Shown: positions 20,682 through 30,550 of the stretch, piece after piece | Layout: each line of letters begins with the position of its first letter | How positions within the stretch are numbered: position 1 is the stretch's first letter | Assembly: GCA_015501075.1 (NCBI GenBank) | Contig: JADNYJ010000386.1 | Coordinates: 1-30,550, forward strand | Reading direction: 5' to 3' | Length of the DNA stretch: 30,550 bases | Source: Gymnopilus junonius | Lineage: Eukaryota > Basidiomycota > Agaricomycetes > Agaricales > Galerinaceae | Program-made: the position numbers and the translations under genes | Notes under the pieces: generated by a model | Database searches by the model: none | Seen by the model: the letters and a program-made list of their open reading frames with translations, nothing else | What the model was told of the DNA's origin: nothing

Positions 20682-20923
20682 TGGAACGTACGGAACATGG
20701 CAGTGCTTATTACCTTCCATTTACACGTGCCTTTGAGGGATTTTATGAACGCCAATGACGATGCTCTTTGTAATCTGGATGACTGATCACCGCGTGCGGA
20801 TCAAGTCATCGGCGTTCCCTAATTGGACTCGCACAAATGCCTCGTCCCTTCGGGATCATTCCACACAGCGCCAAGGCCTAAACGGAGGACGTCTGGTAAA
20901 TAACTGTCAATACATGCGTCAGG

Positions 20924-20929
20924 TATAAA
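20924..20929 (+). promoter_or_regulatory. TATA box of the metallothionein gene
   Basis: TATAAA within GGTATAAAGG, 110 nt before the ATG, followed by a CT-rich stretch typical of fungal transcription start regions. Confidence 0.65.
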
Positions 20930-21033
20930 GGTGGGGTGATATTGCTCAGCTCCCTCAGCTTCCTTTCATCCGAGTTCCATCATCTAACACACATCTTCAT
21001 TTTTTACCGAACACTTACTTCACGCTTATCATC

Positions 21034-21395
21034 ATGATGGTACGTTCTATACCTTCCTTCACCTTTGCGCGCTGCTCACCCATTCTTGGATTGATCAGAC
21101 AATCGAGAACGTCCTTGTCTCCCAAGCATGCACCAGCTGTACTTCCACTTCCTGCAAGTGTGACTCATCCAAGTGAGTAGGACCGCTTTGTCCTTTTGTC
21201 GTCCTGAACCTATGACTCATCATGGCGGATCTTCAGCTGCACGTGCGGAACCCCTGTCTCCAAGGCATCTTCTGGCTGCGGTAGTGCAACATGCACTTGC
21301 TCCTCGTGAGTTTATTATATATATTCACTCATGACCGGAGGACTGACACGTTTCGCATCAGATGCTCCTGCAAGGCCGGCGAATGCAAGTGCTAG
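21034..21395 (+). CDS. metallothionein, 60 aa
   Basis: A small Cys-rich protein encoded by four exons: 21034-21039 (only the codons ATG ATG), 21099-21172, 21237-21305 and 21362-21395, all with GT-AG introns and consistent phase. The protein has 13 cysteines in 60 residues, arranged as CTSC, CKC, CTC, CTC, CSC and a terminal CKC, with no aromatic residues and no histidine. This is the pattern of fungal metallothioneins, cytosolic proteins that bind Cu(I), Zn(II) or Cd(II) through thiolate clusters. A Cys-poor linker (GTPVSKASSG) divides two clusters of 6 and 7 cysteines. The TATA box 110 nt upstream fits a strongly inducible gene. Metal preference cannot be told. The exons are far too short for ordinary open-frame scans to find. 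Confidence 0.88.
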
Positions 21396-21694
21396 ATGAG
21401 ACGAGTGGAGGGTGCGCTACGCGAAGGACGCGCTTCGTGCCTCGACTGACTGGCTTTGGCTTTCTGTATATCGTGGTATACGTGTAACATACATATAAAC
21501 GCATTTTGAACGTGCTTTTTCGACGTCTCCTGAGTAAGAGGATTTACCAATTCCCAATATGACCGTTGCTAAGAATAATCGAATTATTGAACGTTGAACA
21601 CGATAAGATACTACAGATTATAACAATGTGAATTAAATAACACTAGATGCGCGCGAAGAAAATATAAGATAAAACCGTATGCCCCCAACTGCGA

Positions 21695-22168
21695 CTAAAG
21701 TTCCGATGAAGAGGTAGAATTAGAAGACGATCCGTCCATCGCCACATTCCTATTTAAAAGAACGTGGGTGCCTTGCGCGCCACTATCTTGGTCTTCCTGA
21801 TCGTTCCCGGCATCCAAGGTTGAAGGATCTTCAGCCTGATTTGCAAAGTCGTTCGCCTGTGGCTCAACTGGGGCATTTTCCCACCCACACTGACAGAATA
21901 TGGGTAACCCGTAATGTTTGGACGGTTCCGGCTCCTTCAGAATATAGCCTCCGACTTTCGTGCATATATGGTTAAACTTTGGATGGGCGGTGTGTTCGAG
22001 TTTGGCGCTGTCAATTGGAAGTGCATGCTTGTCCAATTTGGACATATAGTCAATAAAATGATGCGCCATTCTTGAAGACAGTAAGGTTCGTGATTGATGG
22101 GAGATAGGATGCGTCTTTGGTGCCACTTGACGATGGGTGGGTAAACGTTGGGAAGAAATCGCAGGCAA
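21695..22168 (-). CDS. hypothetical protein, acidic Ser-rich C-terminus (weak)
   Basis: I do not recognise this product. An open frame runs on the minus strand to the TAG at 21695-21697; the first in-frame ATG is at 22069 (MAHHFIDYMSKLDKHALPID), giving about 125 residues. It contains KFNHICTKVGGYILKE, FCQCGW and an acidic Asn/Asp/Gln and Ser-rich tail. A CCGCAG acceptor near 22178 could join it to the exons at 22211-22720, but the frame entered by that splice is a different one, also open for over 80 codons (it reads LCLRFLPNVYPPIVKW and later EWRIILLTICPNWTSMHF). The two readings cannot both be right, and I cannot choose between them. Confidence 0.3.
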   Translation of the reverse strand: MPAISSQRLPTHRQVAPKTHPISHQSRTLLSSRMAHHFIDYMSKLDKHALPIDSAKLEHTAHPKFNHICTKVGGYILKEPEPSKHYGLPIFCQCGWENAPVEPQANDFANQAEDPSTLDAGNDQEDQDSGAQGTHVLLNRNVAMDGSSSNSTSSSEL

Positions 22169-22210
22169 AGTCTGCGGTAATTTTATAGGTGCGCCACCGG
22201 AAACGATTTG

Positions 22211-22720
22211 TCAGAAATGTAAAATAGTTTTCTGAGATTGGTCGAGCTGCATTGTGAGGCCAAGCGACCTGGACACCATTATCTCAGATGATAATCTTCG
22301 GTTATCAAGGATTTTTTTTTTTACCTGAAAAGGGTATGAAATCCAAATGTGGTGACGGAGGCGAAGTGGATACGGTGATTCGAAGCGTTGCTTAGAAGAT
22401 GGATGGCCCTCTGGATCCAATCGGTCGTGTCCGATCTACGGATTTGTGGAGGTAAGGGTTCAACAAAGACGGCTTTATCGCAACTTTTGAGCGTCTGTCT
22501 CGATATTATAGTAAATAAACAACAATAGGGAATTTTGGTTGCCTTCGCATCAGAACATGCCAAAAAGTTAAATTTTCAAGTTCAATATTTTACACGAACC
22601 GTGGAGTGTGGATACCTTACCGAAAATGCACAGCTTGGGCAGTCTTCCTCTGGAAAAGTTACATCGAGCACTTGGAGAAACTTGGTAGAAATATTAATAG
22701 TGGGCCTACAGGGTTGTAGA
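22211..22720 (-). CDS. hypothetical protein, partial three-exon model
   Basis: Three consecutive minus-strand exons agree in phase: 22720-22621 (INISTKFLQVLDVTFPEEDC), 22494-22325 (SCDKAVFVEPLPPQIRRSDT, then DTTDWIQRAIHLL) and 22268-22211 (ending ILHF, stop). Splice sites are good (TTTCTAG, GTAAGG, GAGACAG, GTAAAA, GTCCAG). The 5' end is not resolved; an ATG near 22822 would enter in the wrong phase. No domain recognised. The style is reminiscent of lineage-specific F-box/LRR-type proteins, but nothing diagnostic is present. Confidence 0.35.
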
Positions 22721-24517
22721 CTAGAAACAATGCTTTCGGATTTACATAATCTACCGTTCGGAATTTACCACAAATCACTTGTTTCCAATTTCATATATTC
22801 GGGGATGGATTACCGTGCAGTCTTGAATCATTGTGTGCCATAGACGAAGTAAGCGGGTTTCGTCAATGGGAGAGATTTTGGGTGATGAAGACTTTTTCTG
22901 AAATACCCTCCGGCTTATGAAATTTACTTTGAGTCACATAGATACATTCCTGGCTCCCAGTGACCTAGCAGCTATTGTCTTAGAGCGCGCCCAATCCAAA
23001 TCGGGCTAGTAGCGCATCATCACGTGGAAAGATGTACGCCGGAGCTTGGTCCAAGCAAGGACCAGTCAAAGACGTGGTCAAAACCCAAAACAACAGAGGA
23101 CGGATGGCGCGTTGTATCCCCTTTTTCCAGCCTTGTCTCACCTAAGTATTTATCCAAACTGCGTTCGTGTTCCCTACCTCAGGTACCGCTTGACCTTTAT
23201 GCCCCAAACGAATTCGCAGGTGGATGAAGTCCAACAACACAGGAGGCACCCCCGTTCAAGATGCTGTCTCCGGCTCGAAGATGGAGGGAGGAACTCCGGT
23301 GGTTGAGCCCATGCTCTCTATGCCGAGGTTGATAGGCCGTAGGAAGGCGTTTTGGGGGGTTCAAATTTCCAGCAAGGTTCGTTCGCAGCTATATGCCTTC
23401 TGGGATCTACATCTGCTTCCTTACTAACGGCCCTCTCTTCTCTATGAATTCCAAAAGGCACTACAGTAGGCGAAGAATATCAAGCTGCAACTGAGCGATT
23501 CGATTCTTTCGACACGCCTTCGAGTGAAACAAGGCTTTGAGGCTACTCTTGATAGACCCCGTATGTGGTTCGTTTCGTTGTTTGACACTCTCACCTCCAT
23601 TCTGCCGCGCTTATCTCTTCCCTTTTGGCAGGAACCCTTTGAATTGCCGTTGCTTTCCAGGCATTGTCTTCTGCCTGTATGATAATTTCCAGCATTTAAT
23701 GTATGCTCTACAACTTCACTCCTTCAATTCCGGCATCCTCACCCTCGCCCTTGCCCAAGACGTCCTTTTCATCTTCAGATTCGTCCGAGTCGTCAACTTC
23801 GACCTCTGATATCTTCTCTGAGCCTTGGAATTTTCTTCAGCCTTTCGCTTCTCCGACCGCTAGGGGTAGCCGTGTAGCGGGAATCCTCCTTCATCACGGC
23901 TTCAAGATTGTCAAGCTGCGCATAAGACTAAGTGAGTATTCTACAATAAACCTTGTGGTTGTCAGATTACTTACATATATTTTCTGTTAAGGGTCCTGCA
24001 GACAGGGTATTCCTGAGGGCATGGTATCACCAGATATGTTGACAGAAGGTCTGCATTCGTCGACACTTGGAATTCACTCATTTAATACTCGGTCGTGGAG
24101 AATTTTGAAGCGTCATCATGGACAACTAAACATGGGTTTTCTCGATCTGATGCGCGTTATCATGTAAGATTTCATGCTGTTTTCGTACCCACATTTACTG
24201 AAACAAGACTAGAGCGTAACAGGAAGAATTATGCAGCAATCTATTCTCTGAATGTCGATTTTTACAGTCCCCTTCAAAAACCTCCCATTTGATACAGAAA
24301 TGACATGCTGTCAGCAGGGGGATAGCGGTAAAGTGGTTCACAGAATCTAACACGTATATTGATGATGTTTTACAGGAGATACGATTCGTACGACGTAACT
24401 TGAATGAAGAAGCATAAGGATAACAGAGAGAGAGAACGATAACCAGAAGCTATTTACACAGGGTGCACCCCTCAATCATATTTCAAGCGACCAATTTACT
24501 CAAAAGCCCTGAAGTTT
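22721..24517. other. intergenic, only weak coding signals
   Basis: No gene can be supported. A plus-strand frame at 23226-23427 (SNNTGGTPVQDAVSGSKMEG) follows an acceptor-like TTCGCAG and looks mildly protein-like. A Ser/Pro-rich frame at 23703-23990 is also open. Neither has recognisable partners or motifs. Confidence 0.4.
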
Positions 24518-25296
24518 CTAGGACGTGGATTTCTTCTTCGAAGTTCGAGTCCTAGAAATAATTCAGCATAATGAAAACGTATCCGATTCAAGTAGTATAA
24601 AAACGCTCACCTCTTGCGCTGTTTCTTTACGTTTACAGGTTCTTCGATATAGCCACCTTGATTCAAGTCGAGGCTGTCCGGATTCTTGGCAGATCTTGCG
24701 TCAAACACAATCTTTAGCTCATTCCAGTCGGTAATAAATTTATTCTTGATCGCCAGTCTGTCTGCTTCTGTTGGTAGTAAAGTCCCTTGATCAGGGACGA
24801 CGACGCTGGAAGGCGTTGGCGGAGTTGAGGTTTCGGTTTCTTCTGGAGAGTTGGAGTCGGATGATGATGCTGATGCTTCGGAATGACATGGCATCAGGTC
24901 TGGTGGGGTATTACTGGGTACTTGGTCTGCCGGAGGGGTATGTTGGCCAAGCGGAAAATTTTGCGAATGGGGACTTTCTGTCGTTGGGATGGACGTGGAG
25001 AGAGGTGACAAACTCTCAGTTGGGAAAGGGGTTGGTGAAACGTGGCGGAGTGTGGTTTGTAGTGACGGAGGATTTGGATCGTTGGAATGGACATGTTGGA
25101 TGAAAATGCGCTGGTCGGGAACTGCTGAATGCTGGTCGCTGTGCAAAGGGGGCCAGTTTGATCCGACGGGCGTCTCCTCTACGGGGACGCTGTTAAGGTT
25201 AAGATGGTAGTTAGAGGGAGAAGGCCACCCGCCCTCGCTGTTAATGTTAATGTTGTTGAAGTTAATGTTGTTGAAGGAGTTGTTGGCGGAAAACAT
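24518..25296 (-). CDS. hypothetical Ser/Pro/Asn-rich protein with basic C-terminus
   Basis: Two exons, 25296-24611 and 24551-24518, join in phase to 239 residues. The start ATG at 25296 is the first in frame. The N-terminus is Asn/Phe-rich (SFNNINFNNININSEGG); the middle is Pro/Ser/Thr-rich and acidic (SASSSDSNSPEETETSTPPT); near the end a more ordered segment (ADRLAIKNKFITDWNELKIV) leads to a strongly basic tail (VNVKKQRKRTRTSKKKSTS) that looks like a nuclear localisation signal. If the last intron is retained, translation stops just after KKQRKR. I do not recognise a family; a nuclear regulatory protein is the best guess. A TATA box sits 93-98 nt upstream inside an inverted repeat. Confidence 0.65.
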
Positions 25297-25366
25297 TTCT
25301 ACGTAGAGAATCTGTGGGACGAAAGGAAACACTGTGTTGACGTGGTGGTAAGAGGGGAAATTCGTT

Positions 25367-25401
25367 GAAGGCCTATAGGGACATCGAATTTATAGGCCTT
25401 C
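25367..25401. promoter_or_regulatory. inverted repeat with embedded TATA box
   Basis: Perfect arms GAAGGCCTATA and TATAGGCCTTC flank a 13-nt spacer. Read on the minus strand, TATAAA (25389-25394) spans the inner end of one arm, 93-98 nt upstream of the ATG at 25296. A protein bound to the repeat would occlude or position the basal machinery. Confidence 0.65.
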
Positions 25402-28336
25402 CCTCCTGACCAATCCAATAGCTTCTGACGCTTTGACGCGTCGTTACTTTATTCGGTCAGCCAATGAGCAAGAAGCTCGGTTCAGGGACTGGCCCTGCAT
25501 GACTTGATTTATCAAACCTTCCTTCCGAGATCGGATTTTCAAGGAGACGCGAGCCGAGGCTGAGGCCTGAGGTACAGATCTCTCTAGGGTTTAGGGAGTT
25601 TGCGTATGTTTTCACCACACATGTCGCATCCAAACGATCTAGATTCTAAAAACAATGGAATTCTTTTTTTGTCATTTTTTCAATCGCTTCCAGTCTTACC
25701 CCTTGTGACGATATGGACTTTTGCGGTAAATTTCTGGATTACTTTTATTCTAAGCCAGTGGCGTTTGGTTTCTAACAAGAATTTTGGTGACGAAATGATC
25801 GGTGTTATATCATTCGAAAGATTTTTATGCTTGTACATGTCCAGATGTGAAAAAAACGACGGTAGACTGCGGGTCTGGGTCTCAAGGCCTCGTTCTTCTC
25901 CCCTCCCATATGCACCGTGTCGTGGTTAAGCTTGCTCGGGAGCCGGGACTTTGACTACCACAGGACCGTCTTTATCCCCTTTCTTCGAGTTCCTTCAACA
26001 AGTTTTGAAATGCGGCGGGGAATGATTTTAAATGACAAGGTCCCCCGCTTTCAACATGTCTGAATATATAAGGGTCTGACTCCTAGCCAGCCTTGTTGTT
26101 GATACACTGCCACCATTTGGTGAAACAATAGTGAATTCTGAGCCGGGTCGATACACATTGTTTGAATCCCTAAGCAGTCGGATGCATTTTAACTATGGGT
26201 GTTGTCCTCAAAATTTCCTTACTTCTTTAATCAAAAATCCCTTTGACCCCAGTCGGGTCTCCTACCGTGCGACGACAGTGGGGTTCTCCTCAGAGAGCTA
26301 GTGTATTTTTAGCAATCCCGCTGGAACGCCCAATTGGGTATCCGACGGAGTTATTTCACGTGAAGAGAGCGGCAGCAATTTTTGCGTTCTGAATCCTGAT
26401 TCCCAAGTTTGAACCTTTCCTTTTTTTTCTCGCCCCGTCTTATTTTTCAAATATACATATGGTACACCTCTCCGATATCTTAGATTCTCATTCCCGTTCC
26501 CGTTTAGGCTGACGCCTTGAGTTTAGGCTGACTCCTCAAGGCGTCAAGTCCTACGAAGAAAAGGACCAGAAGAAGATCAGAAGAAGACCAGAACATACAG
26601 TCCTTTGACACTGCACAGGGGCAGAATAAAGAGTGGAACAGGATGCAACGACGGCGCTGGGTTTGCTCTGCGAATAGGCTCATCACATCTTCCTCTCTTT
26701 TCGCCTCTGATGTTCAAGTTCTCGTTCTAGAATGCTTCTGGCTTCGCCTCGTCGACATACACGGAGTCCTGCCCGACGGCCCAAAGTCCGAGAAGAAAAC
26801 ATGAATTCGAATATAAATTAACTGATTAAGGTATGTATCTGCATTCATACCAATACCTGCTCCGTCTTTCCTGAGTTCTTACTAACTTGTCTTCTTTTTT
26901 CTCTTTCTCTCATTTCAGACCCAGTGGGCGTGGTCTCCGTCTTGCACTTTCAGCCTCTGCTTTTTTTTTTCAAGCTGCACGAAGCGAGGACTATAAACGC
27001 GACGGAAATAAAGCCCGCCAAGTTCACGAAATGTTACCTACGGTCGACCTAGCGATCCTCTTCATATGCAGAAGACTCGGTTGTCAACTCTTTCTTGGAA
27101 GCCGTGAAATGGCCTTCGACCTGCTTGTCATGTAATAGCGAATCTGCATATCAATGAACAAGCAGCTCGGTTATGAAAGAAGTGACAAACCAATGACTGT
27201 TTGGGTAATATGTCGGGTGGCATGTCTATACCGGAAAGGCGACTTTATCGACTCTTCTTCAGTGGCCAGGTACATCCCCGAGCTGAGAAAAGGCTTCTCA
27301 GGCCCTTCGCCTCCAACCACTAGCCAATCTCAATGCTCCCCTTGAGACTCCTTTCTCTTTTTTTTGGATCTATTACCAACCTTGATCTACCCCGATGCGT
27401 CAATTATACCCTACTTGCTGGAGCGTTTAACTTTAGCGCAGTGTCTTTGCGTCTTTCCTGCGTCATTCGAATCTACCTCCACCTCAGTGACTTTGATGTG
27501 GGATTATGCGTTCCTAATTTATCCAGCCCTAATTGTATTTCAAAGTCTACGGGATGATAATTTTCAGGCGGACATCAGTAACCTTTGGTGTATATTCCTC
27601 TTGTCACCATTGCTAAACAAAGATTCATGCAGAAGGGACAAATAAGCATCGCTTTGGCTGATATTGGGTTTGGAAAATATTCAGGAAGCATAACTTCCTA
27701 GCTTGCACAACGTACTACTCTTTAGAAACAAGTGAGAAATTGCATCTGTAGCAAGTCTGCGGTGGCTGTATGCCCCAGATCTTCCGAATGCTCAGAACCG
27801 TTTTCGACCAAAAATAAATATCAGAAACGTTGATCGGCACAACCTGGCAAAGAATCAAGATGAGATGGGAGCAACAAAGCACATATTCCAAGCCATCTCC
27901 ATCAAGATTTCATAACACCGAACGGCAAAGCTAAGCATGCGAAAAATTTTGAAATAAAAGGGATTGAGGGATTTAGAGAGAAAGAAGCAATTGTCTGTTT
28001 CCCATCTTTTCCCATCTTCCTTTCATCATCCGCCACCGCCCTCAGAGAACCGAACGTCACTTCCCTTCAACTCCCCTTACTTCCCCTCATCCTACGCCCT
28101 CCTAGACCTTATATCCCTTCCATTGCATACTCTACCGAAACTCGAAGTTCGAAGTCTCAAATTCTCGTGAACACACCGCAGAGCCTATTCTGGCCACCTC
28201 TTACATACGCAAACGTTGCAACAAACATATCAAGGACTGCAGTCCCCTGAGGCCTGTACCTGTGTGACGTATTAGGTAGTCAAGAACTAATTCCGGAAGT
28301 CAGCGGAAAGAAGGAGGGGGCATAAATTAAGAAGCC
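25402..28336. other. 2.9 kb without a supported gene
   Basis: Many short unrelated frames in all phases, AT-rich stretches, a telobox-like TCTAGGGTTTAGGG near 25583, a TATATAAG near 26065 and an inverted repeat at 26510-26546. The stretch at 26887-27645 has several adjacent short plus-strand frames but no splice-consistent model and no recognisable motif. Confidence 0.45.
26510..26546. repeat. inverted repeat, 12-bp arms, 13-nt spacer
   Basis: TGACGCCTTGAG pairs perfectly with CTCAAGGCGTCA across a 13-nt spacer. A direct repeat TTTAGGCTGA overlaps the left arm and the spacer. It is followed by a purine-rich AGAAGA/CCAGAA repeat (26556-26595). Confidence 0.7.
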
Positions 28337-30371
28337 ATGGCGGTGGACGACGGGCAACGTAATCTTCACACTCTACCTTCTTCTAGTGCGCCTAGTAATC
28401 CGGATCATCGTGCGCAGCAGCAGCAGCAGGGTCCGAGTCAACCACAGAAGAAGACAACGAAGAAGAGGGCTTGGAGTATCTTTGGCGAGCTGTATTTCAG
28501 CGGGAACAACGAACGACACACTCAGTCGACGTTCGGACCCACTGACACTTCCACCTCGCGTACAGCTTCCGGTTGGACTGCTAGAGAAGCAGCAGGAGTC
28601 GGAGCTTCGCGCTATCCTTACAAATATCACGTTTTGCCTTCTCAAGAGTCGGTGACGATGGGCGGCGAGACCACTGGTGTCAGCTACCATGGGGACGAGC
28701 ATGAGACAGAGTCAACCTTGAACCTTGTACCACCGCATAGAGGAGAGACGAATGATATCGTGCTCGCACAGGCCCCACCGCCCAAGGGCAAGTACGCGGA
28801 CGTGTCGTTTCTAGATCAAGTACACCTGGCCACCGTCATGTTCCGAATGCGTGAGTGCTCTCCGTCCCCCCTTCCCACATATCATCCAAAATTTTCATTC
28901 ATTCATTCGTTCAAGTTCAATTACTCATAATTCTCCTTGGATAGCATTCGTCGTTCTCTGGTTCGCGCTCAAATCTTTGGTCTTGCACCCCAAATCCATG
29001 AAGCGACACACAACCATCACTTTCATTCGGTGGATAACCGGAACATGCAACTACAAGGAAATCCAGTTCCTTATGCCTCCTTCCGTCGATGCCTACCTGC
29101 AGTGGACGAAGAGACAAAAGCCGAGGATGGAGCCGTTCATAGAACCGTTGATAGACGACGCGATGGTGATGTGGGTTGGGAAGAAGAGACGGATAGGGTG
29201 GTGCTGTATATGCCTGGTGAGGCATTCTTCTCTCCGTCTTTCTTCTCTGGCTGTGGCTCCGCTGGTCGTTGGCGTTGCTGATGAGCCTTTTTCTTTGGCT
29301 TGAATGATTACAGGCGGCGCGTACTTCTTCCCTCTGAGCGGCAATGCTATTTCATTTTGGAGGTATGTCCAGCTCGAGCTAGAGTCGCAGGGTATCGACG
29401 TCGGGTCTCGCCATCCTCGCGTATTGTAAGCCTCTCTAGCGTTCTTCCTTTTCAAGAACATGTTATTAACCTCTTTTTCATTCATTCATTCGTTCATTCC
29501 TTCCCTCTCTCACCCCTGACCCATAAAAGCTCTCATCCCAGAAGCAGGTTTCCCAACCCAACTCCGCCAAGCCCAAGTCGCACTCGAAACATCCTCGCCT
29601 CGGGCGTGCACCCCTCGAATTTACACCTCGTCGGCGACTCGGCAGGCGGGAACCTCATCCTTTCTCTCCTCTCACACATCCTACACCCCTGCCCATCCCG
29701 CACTTCCGGCCTTTCTTCACTTCCCTCCTCCAGAGCCCTCCACAAAGCCAAAACCCGCCTCCAAACCATCCCTTCCAGAACCCGCCTCCAAGCGAAGGCG
29801 CGCCGCCCACGTGCCCACACACGTTCATGCCCATACGAGGCGTATACCTCATGTCTCCCTGGGTGTGCATGAGAGCACCACCGCTTCGTCCCGCGCCAAT
29901 TTCGCATACGACATCATCGTACCCTCCCCCTCCGGTCCGCGCGAACTTCGTCAAAGCCTAACCTCACCTCTGCCGCGCATATCCCATACATTGACCCTCT
30001 GAATGCACATGCCCCAAGAGGCTCGGATGCCCCCACGGACTCAGGTTCAGGTTTAGGTTCAGGTTCGGCATGGTTCGCCGGCCTAGACGGTATAGTCGAC
30101 AGGCTGCTGATGACCGCGGGGGGGAAGGAAGTGTTAAGGGATGATATTATTGCTTTTTCGCAAACGATGGGGAAGGTGAAGAGGAGGGAGTTTGGGTTTG
30201 TGGTTCAGAGGGAGGGGTGCATGTGGATCCGCTGTTGGAGTTTATGTTTATGGATGGGAAGGAGGGTAAGAGTAAAGGTAAAGGTAAAGATAATGCTAAG
30301 GGCGAGGGAGAAGTGCGTTCGTTACGCCGATGATTGTTAGTTGGCTAGCGGCGGGGTATAGGAGTAGTTAG
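28337..30371 (+). CDS. alpha/beta hydrolase (steryl acetyl hydrolase-like), frame repeatedly broken
   Basis: Start ATG at 28337 (MAVDDGQRNLHTLPSSSAPS). Modelled exons are 28337-28850, 28945-29216, 29314-29425 and 29530-30371. Family-like segments appear in order: DQVHLATVMFRM, a hydrophobic stretch FVVLWFALKSLVLHPKSMKR, WVGKK, TDRVVLYMPG|GAYFFPLSGN (oxyanion-loop region), ISFWRYVQLELESQGIDVG, LAILAY, LIPEAGFPTQLRQAQVALE, SNLHLVGDSAGGNLILSLLS (nucleophile Ser in GDSAG, 29639-29641), PIRGVYLMSPWV, GLDGIVDRLLMTAGGKEVLR, VHVDPLLEF and TPMIVSWLAAGYRSS with stop TAG 30369-30371. These lie in different frames, requiring one-base changes near 29188, 29404, 29590, 29800-29870 (more than one), 29945, 30217 and 30322. 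Such enzymes hydrolyse acyl esters, often at membranes. Either the sequence has local errors or the gene is dead. Confidence 0.75.
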
Positions 30372-30550
30372 TATGTGGTAGTTCTTCTATTTTTTTTTTC
30401 TTTCCCCCTTTTTTTGCTTGCTTTCTGTTCGGTGGATATAGGATCTATTTGGGTCCTTTTTGCTATACCACATTGTATATATGTACTATATACTTTTTTC
30501 ATCGCTATACGTGTTACCAAAGACTGTTCTCGCTCCTGCTGTTTCGTCCA

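Larger units (their letters stand above)
20360..21033 (+). promoter_or_regulatory. intergenic/promoter region of the metallothionein gene
   Basis: It contains a perfect 11-bp inverted repeat (20647-20681), repeated CTGGAAC elements around it, and a TATA box TATAAA at 20924-20929, 105-110 nt upstream of the ATG. No recognised metal-response element could be assigned with confidence. Confidence 0.55.

Noticed and set aside
22535..22843. plus-strand 102-codon frame
   Set aside because: The opposite strand has three exons with good splice sites and matching phase.
1..30550. CRISPR array, bacterial operon, integrated virus or LTR element
   Set aside because: No regularly spaced repeats, no phage or reverse transcriptase motifs, no terminal direct repeats could be seen.

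Overview
This window looks like nuclear DNA of a filamentous basidiomycete, most likely an Agaricomycete. The evidence is very intron-dense genes with mostly 45-110 nt GT-AG introns, tRNA genes with a short intron after the anticodon, a spindle-checkpoint Mad1 of basidiomycete type, a fungal DUF262 protein, a basidiomycete-type uncharacterised protein and a Cys-rich metallothionein. There is no bacterial operon structure, CRISPR array, integrase or recognisable transposon.

Layout. At 0.2-0.9 kb a weak minus-strand hypothetical gene is seen. At 1.1-5.15 kb (minus) lies MAD1, with a 1.04-kb pyrimidine-rich intron and several apparent one-base reading-frame slips in its 3' half. A 556-bp divergent promoter region separates it from a plus-strand DUF262 (GmrSD/ParB-like) gene at 5.7-9.6 kb, which has two consecutive microexons and an Arg/Asp-Glu repeat tail. 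Two near-identical tRNA-Glu(CUC) genes (10.5 and 14.9 kb, both minus) bracket a divergent pair: an intronless uncharacterised basidiomycete-type gene with a possible PD-(D/E)XK-like core (minus), and a 19-exon phospholipase-D-superfamily gene (plus) containing a 4-nt exon and a GC-AG intron. Next come a C2H2 zinc-finger gene (16.2-17.5 kb) with palindromic elements upstream, a secreted alpha/beta hydrolase (18.9-20.4 kb) and a four-exon, 60-aa metallothionein (21.0-21.4 kb).

From 21.7 kb onward the coding signal thins. There are poorly resolved minus-strand exons at 21.7-22.7 kb, a Ser/Pro/Asn-rich minus-strand protein gene at 24.5-25.3 kb whose TATA box lies in a perfect inverted repeat, about 2.9 kb without convincing genes, and finally a steryl-acetyl-hydrolase-like alpha/beta hydrolase (28.3-30.4 kb) whose frame is broken many times.

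The genes do not form an obvious pathway; they are ordinary neighbours. The most unusual observations are the microexons (4, 7 and 10 nt), the frame slips concentrated in two genes near the window ends while the central genes join in phase, the kilobase homopurine/homopyrimidine intron, and three inverted repeats sharing the geometry 11-bp arm / 13-nt spacer / 11-bp arm. I did not find a clearly new multi-gene system. All exon models were assembled by eye from splice signals, phase and remembered family motifs; no database search was possible.
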